A DNA stretch of 64,000 nucleotides from Litoreibacter janthinus. GTDB taxonomy: Bacteria; Pseudomonadota; Alphaproteobacteria; Rhodobacterales; Rhodobacteraceae. The notes under the pieces were generated by a model. That model was not told where the DNA came from. It saw nothing but the letters and a program-made list of their open reading frames with translations, and made no database searches. Numbering within the stretch: position 1 is the stretch's first letter; every line of letters begins with the position of its first letter. Both the position numbers and the translations under genes were made by a program. Below are positions 27,213-35,994 of the stretch, piece by piece. The stretch spans positions 2,053,751 to 2,117,750 of the forward strand of contig NZ_FOYO01000001.1 of the NCBI RefSeq assembly GCF_900111945.1, read 5' to 3'.

Positions 27213-27664
27213 CGATCAGCTGCCTGTTTGACCGCGCGCAGAACGCGCGGGTGTGAGCCGCAGCGACACAAATGCGGGCTCAGTGCGAGTGCAATGCCAG
27301 CGTCGTCCGGCTTGGGGGAACGGTAGAGCAGGGCGGTTGTCGCAACCACCAGACCAGCGGTGCAATAGCCGCATTGAGCCGCCGATGTCTCAACGAAGGC
27401 CTCTTGGACACGGCGGCCAAGCTCGGTATCCCCGATGGCTTCGATGGTCGTGACCTCTTTGCCCTTGAAGGCCTCAACAGCACTGACGCAAGACAGGACC
27501 GCTTGCCCATCGATGAGCACGGCGCAGGCGCCGCATTGCTCTAGCCCGCAGCCGAGCTTTGTTCCCTTCAGACCCAGCTCGTCCCGCAGCACATAGATCA
27601 GCGGCGTATCGGGCTCCGAGCTGATCTCATACAATTTCCCGTTTATCGTCAGTGACACTGTCAC
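27209..27664 (-). CDS. Molybdenum hydroxylase small subunit with two 2Fe-2S clusters (IorA-like)
   Basis: This 151-residue protein has the plant-type ferredoxin cluster motif GCGLEQCGACAVLIDG and a later Cys for cluster I, and CGYCTAGLVVA plus PHLCRCGSHPRVLRAV for cluster II. It passes electrons from the molybdenum centre to an outside acceptor. The GTG start at 27664 overlaps the osmC stop (GTGA), and its own stop overlaps the large subunit start by 4 nt, so the two subunits are translated together. The next start upstream would add an Arg/Cys-rich stretch inside osmC. Confidence 0.9.
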   Translation of the reverse strand: MTVSLTINGKLYEISSEPDTPLIYVLRDELGLKGTKLGCGLEQCGACAVLIDGQAVLSCVSAVEAFKGKEVTTIEAIGDTELGRRVQEAFVETSAAQCGYCTAGLVVATTALLYRSPKPDDAGIALALSPHLCRCGSHPRVLRAVKQAADR

Positions 27665-28140
27665 GGCGCGACACGCTCCCACTGAATCATGACATCGACA
27701 TCAGCCGATTTGAAAAGGTTCATTACGGGACACCGGTACTCGACGTTCTTGGTCAGCCGATCAAAGCGCTCTTGCGTCTCATCTGTATGCACGCGGATTT
27801 TTAGCTTTACCCAGTTAAAGTAAGGTCGGACGCCTTGAACACCGCGACTGCCACGCTGGTCAACTTCTCCGTCCCCTTCCATGTCGACAGCGGTGTAGGA
27901 AAACTTCATGGCTTCAGCGCAGCGGTTGATGATGACTCCTTCGCAACCCAGCAGGGAGGACAGCGTCATTTCAAGGGGTGTCGGGCCGGTGTTGGATTCT
28001 TTCTCATCGGTAATCACCACGTGGTCGCGCACCATCATCACCGAACGGGTCGAGGCCTCATTGCGCGCAATAACGCGGCGGATGCCAAGCGCTTGTTTGT
28101 TGGGGTCCACGCTAGGGGCAAGTAGGTCGGGATCGTTCAT
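27661..28140 (-). CDS. OsmC family protein
   Basis: This 159-residue OsmC/Ohr-fold protein has the two family cysteines in LLGCEGVIINRCAEAMKF (about residues 89 and 98). A C-terminal segment follows with YRCPVMNLFKSADVDV. OsmC proteins reduce organic hydroperoxides with a Cys pair; several members in catabolic operons have no tested role. It is coupled by 4-nt overlaps both to the beta-propeller gene upstream and to the hydroxylase small subunit downstream. It might protect against peroxides from the molybdenum enzyme or act on a pathway intermediate. Confidence 0.85.
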   Translation of the reverse strand: MNDPDLLAPSVDPNKQALGIRRVIARNEASTRSVMMVRDHVVITDEKESNTGPTPLEMTLSSLLGCEGVIINRCAEAMKFSYTAVDMEGDGEVDQRGSRGVQGVRPYFNWVKLKIRVHTDETQERFDRLTKNVEYRCPVMNLFKSADVDVMIQWERVAP

Positions 28141-29396
28141 AATGTCATCTCCAAGATTTCTAAGCCGTGATTTCTGTCGAGCAAATAGATCAGTCCGGCG
28201 TCATCAACGTCGACGTCGTTAGATTGCGGCGGGGTGCCATCGGCGCCGGGCACCATGTAATGCGCCACCTCTTTGGGGAGGTATGGATCGGCCACGTCCA
28301 GCACACGTAACCCGCCTGCGAACCACGTCGCATATATCAAAGTGCTGTCCAGTTTTTCGCGAAACTGATGCCCGCCAAATCGCGCGCCGGGATCGCCTAT
28401 CCATGGGCAAGCGCGTTCTGACAGATCCCACGCCGCGATAGGTTCCATTTTGCTGAGATCAGTCACATCCATCACCCAGATGAAACCATGCAGGCGTCCC
28501 GGTTGGTGGGAATGTTCCTCGTCAATTGCGATGGCAAAGCGCTTGCCGTCGATTGTGTGTTCAAGCGGCATTACCGTGTGGGTGGGCTCCGGGATCGCCT
28601 CGGGAAAGCGATAGCTGCCTTTAACGGTCAGGTTGGTAATATCGCTGGCATCAAGGACGCGGAAACCCGCATTCCAGACGGCGGCCCACAGCTCGTCGCC
28701 GCAGCGCATGGCGTGGTGCAAGCGTGTGCCGTAGCCTGTCCATGTCGGAGTTTCCCCGCCCGCCAGATGTTGCCCCGGTATGTGCCAGCGGGACACTTCA
28801 GTCGGATTCGTCGGGTCTGAGAGATCGTAAACGACTAGGATATTTCCGACATACCCCTTCATCTCGGTCGAGATATACGCGTAGTTCTTGTCCATATCGA
28901 ACCTGTGAACGCCGAACCCGTGTGTTTTGACGTAGGACAGCAGTTTTGGCGCGGTCTTGTCCGAAATGTCCCAGACGCGAAAGCCCCCGTCGTGGTAGCC
29001 GCGCACCAAAGCCTCTTCAAGCTCGGGGATATCAGAAAGCTTGACGCTTAGCTTTTCTGCGATCTCTGCATCTGTCAGCCCCTCGTTACGCAAACCCGCG
29101 ATCTTGTCACCCTTCCTTAGAAAATGGCGCTTGGCCTGCTCGACATTGGTGATCATGACGTCGCCTGCAACTCGTACCTTGTGGGTGTGGGACCAATTGT
29201 CCGGCGGCGCGACATGCGACACAACAGTCGGGTTCGCCGGATCGCGCACGTCGATGATCGAGGTGCCCATGGGCGGGTCCATATGGCCGATATAGGCATA
29301 GCCATTCTGCACGACGACTTGTCCTCCGCCCGCGATATCCAGATGCCCCAAGCGGCGGATATTCCGCTCCAGTTCCCATTCCAGTTCACGTTTCAT
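28137..29396 (-). CDS. LVIVD-repeat beta-propeller protein
   Basis: This 419-residue protein is built from repeats of about 45-60 residues. Each contains a strand of the kind IIDVRDPANPTVV, VWDISDKTAPKLL, VYDLSDPTNPTEV, VLDASDITNLTV, VMDVTDLSKM or VLDVADPYLPKEV, the LVIVD repeat that folds as a beta-propeller blade. I set the start at 29396 because it gives an ATGA overlap with tctA. From there the protein begins MKRELEWELERNIRRLG, with no signal peptide, although most LVIVD proteins are exported. Its role in a transport and catabolic operon is unknown; a binding or enzymatic propeller is possible. Confidence 0.8.
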   Translation of the reverse strand: MKRELEWELERNIRRLGHLDIAGGGQVVVQNGYAYIGHMDPPMGTSIIDVRDPANPTVVSHVAPPDNWSHTHKVRVAGDVMITNVEQAKRHFLRKGDKIAGLRNEGLTDAEIAEKLSVKLSDIPELEEALVRGYHDGGFRVWDISDKTAPKLLSYVKTHGFGVHRFDMDKNYAYISTEMKGYVGNILVVYDLSDPTNPTEVSRWHIPGQHLAGGETPTWTGYGTRLHHAMRCGDELWAAVWNAGFRVLDASDITNLTVKGSYRFPEAIPEPTHTVMPLEHTIDGKRFAIAIDEEHSHQPGRLHGFIWVMDVTDLSKMEPIAAWDLSERACPWIGDPGARFGGHQFREKLDSTLIYATWFAGGLRVLDVADPYLPKEVAHYMVPGADGTPPQSNDVDVDDAGLIYLLDRNHGLEILEMTL

Positions 29397-30907
29397 TGGA
29401 TAGGCACCTCCATTTTGCGTTTGCGCCGCATCCCAAGAATGATGGGCAAGATAATCGACGCCGCGAAGGCTACCCAAAGAATGTTGCCCAGCGTCGAGGA
29501 GAAAAGAACCATGATGTCGCCATCAGACTTCTTGAGGGACCAGAGAAAATACTTCTCTAGCAGCGGGCCGAGGATGACACCGATCAGAATGGCTGCAACA
29601 TGATAGCCGGTACGCCGCGCGATATAGCCCAGCACCCCGAAGCCAAGCGCCAGATACATGTCGAACATATACTCGCGCGGAACAAATCCGCCGACCAGCG
29701 TGAAGCTGATAATCATCGGTGCTAAGTAGATGGTGGGGATTGTGGTTACATGACTCATGTAGCGGCTGAGCGGCAGGATCGTGAAAATCATCACGACGTA
29801 GCTCACCGCCATGGCCATGAACATGCCATAGCCGACTTTGGGCTGGTTCTCGAAAAGGGACGGGCCGAAGCTCACACCGTGGAACTGCATCACCACTAGC
29901 ATGATCGCGGCTGTCGCGCCGCCCGGAATGCCAAGGACCAGCAACGGGACCAAGGTGCCTGATGTCACGCCGTTATTCGCAGATTCCGGGGCGATCAGCC
30001 CTTCTGGATGGCCTGTTCCGTACAGCTCAGGGGTTTTGGAGAAGCTGCGTGATTGCTGATAGGCCACAAAGCTGGCGATAGAGGCGCCCGCGCCGGGGAT
30101 GACGCCGATGACAAGTCCGATAATCGAGGTCCAGACAATATGCCACCACCGGCTTAGGGCAATCGAAACGCCTTCGAACGTGGCGTGCCAGCTGGCTTTT
30201 TTGACCTCGGCCTCATGGTTGATGATCACGCGTTTCTCGATAATGACGAAAGCTTCAGACACCGCAAACAGCCCGACCAACGCAGGAATAAGCGGAACCC
30301 CGTCGTAAAGCTCAAGAAATCCGAAAGTCCCGCGGGGGGTGGCGTAAACGACATCTGTGCCGATGGAGCCGATCATGAGGCCAAGAAAGCCTGCGATCAG
30401 CCCCTTAACCATGTCTTGCGCCGCGATCGAGGCGATGAGCGAGATTCCAAACAGCATGACAACGATCATTTCGACCGAGTGCATGTAAAATCCCACGCGT
30501 GCCAATATCGGCATGGTGGCTAGCGCAATGAGCGTGGTGAGGAGGCCGCCAATACAAGAGGCGACGAATGAGATGGCCAGTGCTTGCTGGCCTTTTCCCT
30601 GCTTGGCCATCGGGTAGCCGTCAAGCGGCGTTGCCGCCGCACCGGCGGTACCGGGAATATTGACCAGAATGGCAGGAATGCCAGCCCCCATACGCGCCGA
30701 GCAGTAAAGCGAGATCATGAAGACCAGACCTGTTTGAAGGTCCATGGCCAGTGTGAGCGGCATCAAGATAATGATCGTATTGGCGGCCGAGAAGCCGGGA
30801 ATGCCACCGACGATCAGACCCAAGAAAATCGTGGGGATGATAATGTACCAATAGCCGATGGTCTCGACCAAGACCTCGGCCAGAATTGACGCGGTGTTGC
30901 TATCCAT
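29393..30907 (-). CDS. tctA: TctA-like large membrane subunit of a tripartite tricarboxylate transporter
   Basis: This 504-residue polytopic protein has about 10-12 membrane segments. It has the TctA hallmarks GGIPGFSAANTIIILMPLT near residue 35, PGTAGAAATPLDGYPMAKQGKG near residue 90, and GVIPGAGASIASFVAY in the middle. It forms the transport channel together with TctB and works with a periplasmic TctC receptor, driven by ion gradients. It overlaps tctB by 8 nt and the propeller gene by 4 nt. Substrates of this family include citrate and many aromatic or dicarboxylic acids, so the cargo is not known. Confidence 0.93.
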   Translation of the reverse strand: MDSNTASILAEVLVETIGYWYIIIPTIFLGLIVGGIPGFSAANTIIILMPLTLAMDLQTGLVFMISLYCSARMGAGIPAILVNIPGTAGAAATPLDGYPMAKQGKGQQALAISFVASCIGGLLTTLIALATMPILARVGFYMHSVEMIVVMLFGISLIASIAAQDMVKGLIAGFLGLMIGSIGTDVVYATPRGTFGFLELYDGVPLIPALVGLFAVSEAFVIIEKRVIINHEAEVKKASWHATFEGVSIALSRWWHIVWTSIIGLVIGVIPGAGASIASFVAYQQSRSFSKTPELYGTGHPEGLIAPESANNGVTSGTLVPLLVLGIPGGATAAIMLVVMQFHGVSFGPSLFENQPKVGYGMFMAMAVSYVVMIFTILPLSRYMSHVTTIPTIYLAPMIISFTLVGGFVPREYMFDMYLALGFGVLGYIARRTGYHVAAILIGVILGPLLEKYFLWSLKKSDGDIMVLFSSTLGNILWVAFAASIILPIILGMRRKRKMEVPIQ

Positions 30908-31412
30908 TGGTCAAAAGCGCCTTCATCGCGGTCTCGAACCAGCCACGCGGAAAGCGCGTATCGAAGGCCCAGATAAAGACGGCCCATCCTGTCAGCGCCA
31001 TTGCCGCAGACACCGTCACAATGAACGCGGAATTCTTGCCCTTTGCGAGGATCATCATGCTACTGGCCAAGAACAGAAATGTCGTCAGCGTAAACCCAAG
31101 CCGGTCAATGAGCACAACGTAGGCAACAGTGGTGGCCAACAGCCCAAGCCGTCCGCAGTGAAGGTCGTTCATAGTGACGAGGTTGCCGACCCCCAACGTC
31201 CCTTCACCCCGTCGTAGCCAGACCACGCAACGCACGAAAAAGATCGCGCACACGAAGAGCAAAATACCGCCCACAAGGAACGCGCTCACCCGCGCCGTCC
31301 AAGGCGAATTCCAGATGGTTGAAAAGAAATACAAGGTGAATCCCACTGCGATGAGGGGGATAACCAGCTCGCCCCCGATCTGGCGAGGCGACTTTGGGGT
31401 GTCCGTAGGCAT
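30900..31412 (-). CDS. tctB: TctB-like small membrane subunit
   Basis: This 170-residue membrane protein has about four hydrophobic segments (for example LVIPLIAVGFTLYFFSTIW near residue 17 and VSAFLVGGILLFVCAIFFV near residue 45), the normal TctB topology. I chose the start at 31412 (MPTDTPKSP); an upstream in-frame start would add an Arg-rich stretch running into the tctC-tctB gap. It partners TctA, with which it overlaps. A hairpin separates it from tctC. Confidence 0.85.
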   Translation of the reverse strand: MPTDTPKSPRQIGGELVIPLIAVGFTLYFFSTIWNSPWTARVSAFLVGGILLFVCAIFFVRCVVWLRRGEGTLGVGNLVTMNDLHCGRLGLLATTVAYVVLIDRLGFTLTTFLFLASSMMILAKGKNSAFIVTVSAAMALTGWAVFIWAFDTRFPRGWFETAMKALLTNG

Positions 31413-31452
31413 GTGGCAGATGTCCTGTATACGGTTTGAAGGGGTCGAGGAC

Positions 31453-31473
31453 CGGCGGCGCATTCAGCCGCCG
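31453..31473 (-). terminator. Intra-operon hairpin between tctC and tctB
   Basis: Arms CGGCGGC and GCCGCCG, all G/C, flank a 7-nt loop, 13 bp after the tctC stop. No T-run follows, so it is more likely an mRNA stabiliser or partial attenuator, giving more receptor than channel, than a full terminator. Confidence 0.5.
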
Positions 31474-31485
31474 ATCCGTATCGCC

Positions 31486-32487
31486 TTACGCGCCGCTCAG
31501 GAGCGACTTGTAGCGTTCACCGAGCTCCAGCATCGATTGCTTGAAGGCGGCGCATTCTTCTACCCCTGCATAGATCAGGTATTCAGGTTGACCCTTGCTG
31601 GCGATATAAGCCTCCATGAGCGCGGGATCGTCGAAAGTGGCCTTGAAGGTCGATGTCAGCTTTTCGAACCTGTCAGGATAATCGTCAGCCGCTTTTTTGT
31701 GGATGCCGAAGGCCCGAGCCGAGAGCATTTCAGGCAGATCCATCCCGTAGGCGTCGTTAATGTCGGGCGCGTTGTCTAACGCCTCGCCAACTATGTTTTT
31801 GCCGAAGACCAGCAGCGTCTTCACACTGTCTCCTGCCGCAATCACTGACCCTGAGGTCAGGACGGAGAAATCAACCTCTCCGGTCACCGCACCGGCGACC
31901 GTGCCCTTGCCGCCCTGAAGCGGGATCAGGTTGAAGTCGATGCCCAGCTTGTCGCCAAGCGCCAGCAGCCCAATGGAGGCCGGGTGCGCCATACGGCTTG
32001 TCCCGACATTGAGTTTTCGTGTCTTCGCTGCAGCAATGATGTCGTCCATTGTTTGCAGTGGGCTTTCTGCACCAACGAACAGGCAACAAGGGTCTTTGTC
32101 GACCTGCCCAAAGTAGAAGTAGTCATTGACGTCAAAGCTGGGTTTTTGCATCGCCCAATTCAGCACTTCCGGCCCCATATTGCCGAAAATCAGATTGTAG
32201 CAATCAGGCTCTGCCTTCCCCATGTAGATTTCATATCCGACGCGCCCAGAGGCACCGGGGTAGAACCCTGGCTCGAAATCGGTCCCAAGTTTGGTTTTCC
32301 ACACGCTGGAGAACGCTCGGAAGTTGCGGTCCGCTCCTCCGCCCTCGGCAGTTGGCACATAGACGTTGATGTTTCCTTCAGGATAGTCGGCAGCGCGCGC
32401 AATATGCGGGCTGGCAATCAAGGCCCCGGTTGCTGCAGCACTGGTTCCTAAAAACCTGCGACGGCTTAAGTTCAGCAGTTTGGTCAT
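31486..32487 (-). CDS. tctC: TctC-like periplasmic solute-binding receptor
   Basis: This 333-residue extracytoplasmic receptor has an N-terminal SRRRFLG motif at residues 8-14 and a hydrophobic segment ending IARAADYPEG. This is a likely Tat signal peptide, cleaved after residue 33 or so. The mature part begins INVYVPTAEGGGADRNFRAF, typical of the TctC/Bug family. It captures the substrate in the periplasm for TctAB. It is the promoter-proximal transporter gene; the 81-bp gap to the TauE gene could hold a promoter. Confidence 0.92.
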   Translation of the reverse strand: MTKLLNLSRRRFLGTSAAATGALIASPHIARAADYPEGNINVYVPTAEGGGADRNFRAFSSVWKTKLGTDFEPGFYPGASGRVGYEIYMGKAEPDCYNLIFGNMGPEVLNWAMQKPSFDVNDYFYFGQVDKDPCCLFVGAESPLQTMDDIIAAAKTRKLNVGTSRMAHPASIGLLALGDKLGIDFNLIPLQGGKGTVAGAVTGEVDFSVLTSGSVIAAGDSVKTLLVFGKNIVGEALDNAPDINDAYGMDLPEMLSARAFGIHKKAADDYPDRFEKLTSTFKATFDDPALMEAYIASKGQPEYLIYAGVEECAAFKQSMLELGERYKSLLSGA

Positions 32488-32568
32488 AGTATCCTCCCAG
32501 ATTCACTTTGAGTGCAGCTCATTATCTGTTTCACGTGCGGCGCACTCGGAACCGCGCGCGTTTCGTAG

Positions 32569-33339
32569 TCATCCAGAGGGTGTTGGCCCTCCGAAAATCA
32601 GCTCGCTTCCGCCTGCGTAGATGAGGCGAATGGCAAGAACGGCGAGAATGGCATTCAGTGCGAACTTGAAACGCTGTTCGTCGATCCGAGCCAGAACCAG
32701 CCGGCCTGTGAGCGTCCCCAGCACGCCGAAGGCAATCAGCAGTGCGATCAGTCCGGCCCATGTTGAGAACGCAAATCCAAGAAAGCCAAAGGCCAGAGTT
32801 TTGAGCAAATGCTGCATTGTCATCAGCATGGCGTGGCTGGCCACATGCGCGTGACGCTCTAGGTTTTGAGCTTTGACATAGGTGGCCACGAAAGGTCCCG
32901 TGCCACCGAAAAACATCGTAAGAAAGCTTGAGAAGGCGCCTGTCACCAGTCCAGAGCGACGCAAGAATGCTGGCGGGCGTGCAAGTATCGACCACAAAAT
33001 AAACAGGCCCACACCAATCTGTATCCAACCGGCTTGAAGTTGAACGACGAACGAGCCGCCCAATATGATCCCGATCAACGCGCCGACCGTGAAGCTGCCC
33101 AACAAATCCAGCCGCATGTGCTTCACCATGATTGCCGCGCGTCCGACGTTACTGCCCAGTTGCACCAAACCATGCACCGGAATGATCGCAGCCGCCGGAA
33201 GAAGCGTCGCGAGCACTGCCAGCATGATCGCGCCGCCGCCAATCCCAAATGCTACGGTGATGAAGGAGCCGGCGAAGCTGAACGCCAGAAGCGTTCCCGC
33301 AACCGGCCAACCTAGCCCTGCATGAAGTGTGTCCAACAT
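32569..33339 (-). CDS. TauE/SafE family membrane permease
   Basis: This 256-residue polytopic protein has about eight hydrophobic helices and the TauE/SafE signature GIGGGAIMLAVLATLLP near residue 32, with GAFSSFLTMFFGGTGPFV in the second half. The family exports or imports organosulfonates, sulfite and other small organic anions. I chose the ATG at 33339 because the N-terminus then matches the family length; longer versions run through the neighbouring gene in another frame. It lies 4 bp after the decarboxylase-like gene, so it belongs to the same operon. The cargo is unknown. Confidence 0.85.
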   Translation of the reverse strand: MLDTLHAGLGWPVAGTLLAFSFAGSFITVAFGIGGGAIMLAVLATLLPAAAIIPVHGLVQLGSNVGRAAIMVKHMRLDLLGSFTVGALIGIILGGSFVVQLQAGWIQIGVGLFILWSILARPPAFLRRSGLVTGAFSSFLTMFFGGTGPFVATYVKAQNLERHAHVASHAMLMTMQHLLKTLAFGFLGFAFSTWAGLIALLIAFGVLGTLTGRLVLARIDEQRFKFALNAILAVLAIRLIYAGGSELIFGGPTPSG

Positions 33340-33343
33340 GGCG

Positions 33344-34330
33344 CTACGTGTCCAACACTGAGGGATGAAAAAGCGCTTCGGGCTGAACGCGGAATTCGGC
33401 CAGATGCTGTTGAACCGAATACCGGCAGATCGCGTCGATCTCGGCGCGGTTGGCGTTAAAGCCATAGCTCCAGTAATCAGGGCCCAGCGTGGCGAGTGTC
33501 CGCTCCATGGACGCTCCAAGCCACGGTAGAGACAGTCGGTTTGCATTGCCCAGCCAAACCGATCGCAGCCGATCCACGGCCAAGTCTCGCGCCGCGACGA
33601 ATCCGTCATAAAGGTCGCGAACAAGGGCAGGGTGTGCATCTGCCACTGATTTCCGGATGCCAATCAAATGCATGATCGGAAAGAATCCGGTCTTCTGGAA
33701 ATAGGCCTGCTCGGCCGCCTCGAAATCGGGGATAAGCCGGATCAGATCGGGATTGCCGTCCAGAAAAGCTTGTGGAGGCTTCGGCGCAAGTAGCCCGTCA
33801 ATCTCGCCGCGCAGGAGCATGTCTTGCAGGGTGTCGCCTTCCGCGATTGGCTCGACCCGCATGCCATCGGGCAGTTTAAGTTCCAACCGTTCGCGCCGCA
33901 CACCTGAGTCTAGCGCGCCGGTGCGCCAATGGATTGCGTCGCAATCAACGCCATATTCGTCCGCTAGAATGCCGCGCATCCAAACAGCGGCTGTCATTTG
34001 ATATTCAGGCACGCCGATCTTGCGCCCAGAAAAGTCAGCAGGGCTTTTAATTCCAGCGCCAGCGCGTGCGAAGAACCCGTTGTGCCGAAATGCGCGGCTG
34101 ACGAAGGCTGGGATCGCAGTATAGTCTGACCCGCCGCGCGAGAGCTGTAGGATGTAGCTGGAAACAGACATCTCCGTGATGTCGAACCGGGCTTCCTTGA
34201 CTGCCCAAGGGAACAGCTTGGAGGTGGGATGAATTTCGCCTGCGAGTTTGAGATCGGGCACCGTCACGCGTCCATCATGGAGCGCCATGACGCGATCATG
34301 ATCCCAAGTCCCAAGCGATAATTCTAGCAT
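33344..34330 (-). CDS. 4,5-Dihydroxyphthalate decarboxylase-like protein (periplasmic-binding fold)
   Basis: This 328-residue protein begins ELSLGTWDHDRVMALHDGRV, has FDITEMSVSSYILQLSRG near residue 48, and a central GRKIGVPEYQMTAAVWMRGIL. These are typical of the family that includes 4,5-dihydroxyphthalate decarboxylase (Pht5) and related solute-binding folds. There is no signal peptide, so it acts in the cytoplasm, arguing for an enzyme and not a receptor. Pht5 homologues remove a carboxyl from an aromatic diol acid. The neighbouring FAH gene and the molybdenum hydroxylase fit an aromatic or heteroaromatic pathway, but the substrate is unproven. Confidence 0.74.
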   Translation of the reverse strand: MLELSLGTWDHDRVMALHDGRVTVPDLKLAGEIHPTSKLFPWAVKEARFDITEMSVSSYILQLSRGGSDYTAIPAFVSRAFRHNGFFARAGAGIKSPADFSGRKIGVPEYQMTAAVWMRGILADEYGVDCDAIHWRTGALDSGVRRERLELKLPDGMRVEPIAEGDTLQDMLLRGEIDGLLAPKPPQAFLDGNPDLIRLIPDFEAAEQAYFQKTGFFPIMHLIGIRKSVADAHPALVRDLYDGFVAARDLAVDRLRSVWLGNANRLSLPWLGASMERTLATLGPDYWSYGFNANRAEIDAICRYSVQQHLAEFRVQPEALFHPSVLDT

Positions 34331-34360
34331 CCTGTCCTCCCAGCAGAAAGCCCGTTTCCT

Positions 34361-35047
34361 TTACGTGACTTTGACTTCCAAGCTCCCTAGCCCTTCGATG
34401 GTCATGACCATGACGTCCCCTTTTTCGACAGCGGCCACGCCGGAGGGCGTGCCTGACATGATGACGTCGCCCGGCGCGAGTTCGAAATATTCTGACAGGT
34501 AGGAAATCATCTCCGGAACCTTCCATATCATCTGGTTCAGGTCTGCTTCTTGGCGCAGTTCACCATTGACCTTGAACTCAAGGCGTCCGTGATCAGGATG
34601 CCCAACTTCCGAGACAGGGTGCAGCGGGCCGCAGGGACCAGAGCGCTCGAATGCTTTGCCAATCTCCCAAGGTCGACCCATCTTTTTCTGGATTCCCTGC
34701 AAGTCGCGGCGGGTCATGTCGAGGGACAAGCCATATCCGAAAACGTGATCAAGCGCTTTGTCCAAGGGAATGTTCGTGCCACCCGTTTTCAGCGCAACAA
34801 GAAGTTCGGCTTCGTGGTGGACGTCGCTGGTATGGGGCGGGTAGGGGAACTCCCCCGATACATCCAGATTGTTCGGGTTCTTCTGAAAGAAAAACGGATC
34901 TTCGCGGTCCGGGTCGTGACCCATTTCCACAGCGTGTGCCGCATAGTTGCGACCAATGCAGTAAACCCGGCGAACCGGAAATTTAGCATCAGTTCCCGTC
35001 ACCGGAATGGCGACAACCGGCGGTGTTTCGATCACGTATTCAGTCAT
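34361..35047 (-). CDS. Fumarylacetoacetate hydrolase family protein
   Basis: This 228-residue FAH-fold protein has the family start VYCIGRNYAAHAVEMGHD, the metal-binding stretch DVHHEAELLVALKTGG (Glu ligands), GYGLSLDMTRRDLQ (Asp), and GDVIMSGTPSGVAAVEKGD near the end. Small FAH proteins of this kind hydrolyse fumarylpyruvate, decarboxylate oxaloacetate or hydrate 2-oxo-dienoates at the end of ring-cleavage pathways. It is the first gene of the long minus-strand operon, divergent from the GntR regulator. No ring-cleavage dioxygenase is present in the window. Confidence 0.87.
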   Translation of the reverse strand: MTEYVIETPPVVAIPVTGTDAKFPVRRVYCIGRNYAAHAVEMGHDPDREDPFFFQKNPNNLDVSGEFPYPPHTSDVHHEAELLVALKTGGTNIPLDKALDHVFGYGLSLDMTRRDLQGIQKKMGRPWEIGKAFERSGPCGPLHPVSEVGHPDHGRLEFKVNGELRQEADLNQMIWKVPEMISYLSEYFELAPGDVIMSGTPSGVAAVEKGDVMVMTIEGLGSLEVKVT

Positions 35048-35095
35048 GTGTTGCTCCCAATGTGCAGGCAGATTCTAGCCGAGCTTAGATCGGCT

Positions 35096-35113
35096 CAATT
35101 GGAAGATCAATTG
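35096..35113. promoter_or_regulatory. Candidate operator for the FCD regulator, site 1
   Basis: The inverted repeat CAATTG-N6-CAATTG lies in the 134-bp gap between the divergent FAH and GntR genes. Each arm is itself palindromic. A second repeat follows 12 bp to the right. Confidence 0.42.
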
Positions 35114-35124
35114 CAACCAATATG

Positions 35125-35144
35125 CGTAATGCGGAATAATTACG
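35125..35144. promoter_or_regulatory. Candidate operator for the FCD regulator, site 2
   Basis: The inverted repeat CGTAAT-N8-ATTACG is perfect in its 6-bp arms. It lies 37 bp before the ATG of the GntR gene, where binding would block its transcription. Confidence 0.42.
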
Positions 35145-35181
35145 TTGAACGAGTTGATTGATCGGTGTTATTTGAATCAAT

Positions 35182-35910
35182 ATGGATGATTTGGTCGATC
35201 AATTGGCGGATAGGTTCGCTGCGCCTGCACGGCGTGAGCCCTCTGAACGTGCAAAGGACATCGCTGCGTTACGGTCGTTTATTGTAGATGGCGGCTATTC
35301 TGCCGGAGATCGTTTGCCGTCCGAGCGCGATCTGATCGTAGAGCTGGGAATGAGCCGCAACGCGCTGCGCAAGGCGCTCGACGCGCTAGATCATGACGGC
35401 ACGATTTGGCGTCATGTTGGCAAAGGGACCTTCGTTGCAGCAGACGATGGGCAAAAGGGTGCCGGAGCGATTGAGCAACTCGGCGGCCAAATGACACCCG
35501 TCAGAATGGTTCAAGCGCGGCTTTGCATCGAGCCGCCTCTGGCACGCGAAGCAGCCATCCATGCATCTCGCAGTGCGATTGCCAACATTAATCAAGCCAA
35601 GGACGCAGCTCGCGCTGCAACCACTTGGGCGGAATATGAAGCGCAGGACGACCTGTTCCACCGCAGGGTTGCGCAGGCGTCGGATAATATTCTGCTGCTC
35701 ACGCTCTTTGATCATCTCAACGCCGTGCGGCGCGCGGTGTCGGGCGGGGCGGTCATTCGCGCAACCGAACGTCCGACAGCGGAGCACAGAAGTTTTGATG
35801 AACATGACAGGATCGCCGCAGCAATCGAAGCGCGTGATCCTCATGCGGCGCATATGGCGATGCGTCGACATATCGGCTCGGTCTCTGACCGGTTATTTGG
35901 AGAGGCGTGA
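35182..35910 (+). CDS. GntR family regulator, FCD (FadR-like) type
   Basis: This is a 242-residue regulator. The winged helix spans about residues 25-90, with GDRLPSERDLIVELGMSRNALRKALDAL. The FCD domain follows, with ARLCIEPPLAREAAIHA and the metal-type residues DDLFHRRVAQASDN and HDRIAAAIEARDPHAAHMAMRRHI. It sits between a minus-strand catabolic operon and a plus-strand ABC transporter and so probably controls both. FCD regulators usually respond to a carboxylic acid. It differs clearly in sequence from the FCD regulator at the left end of the window. Confidence 0.9.
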   Translation: MDDLVDQLADRFAAPARREPSERAKDIAALRSFIVDGGYSAGDRLPSERDLIVELGMSRNALRKALDALDHDGTIWRHVGKGTFVAADDGQKGAGAIEQLGGQMTPVRMVQARLCIEPPLAREAAIHASRSAIANINQAKDAARAATTWAEYEAQDDLFHRRVAQASDNILLLTLFDHLNAVRRAVSGGAVIRATERPTAEHRSFDEHDRIAAAIEARDPHAAHMAMRRHIGSVSDRLFGEA

Positions 35911-35994
35911 CAATAGGGCAGAAGAACGGGTTATAAGGCGAAAACGCAAAACCCACTGAAAATAAATAATAAATCGTTCTCAGGGAGGAGAAAT

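Noticed and set aside
33344..34330. Periplasmic ABC receptor instead of a decarboxylase-like enzyme
   Set aside because: No signal peptide is present, and the N-terminal and central motifs fit the dihydroxyphthalate decarboxylase group better.
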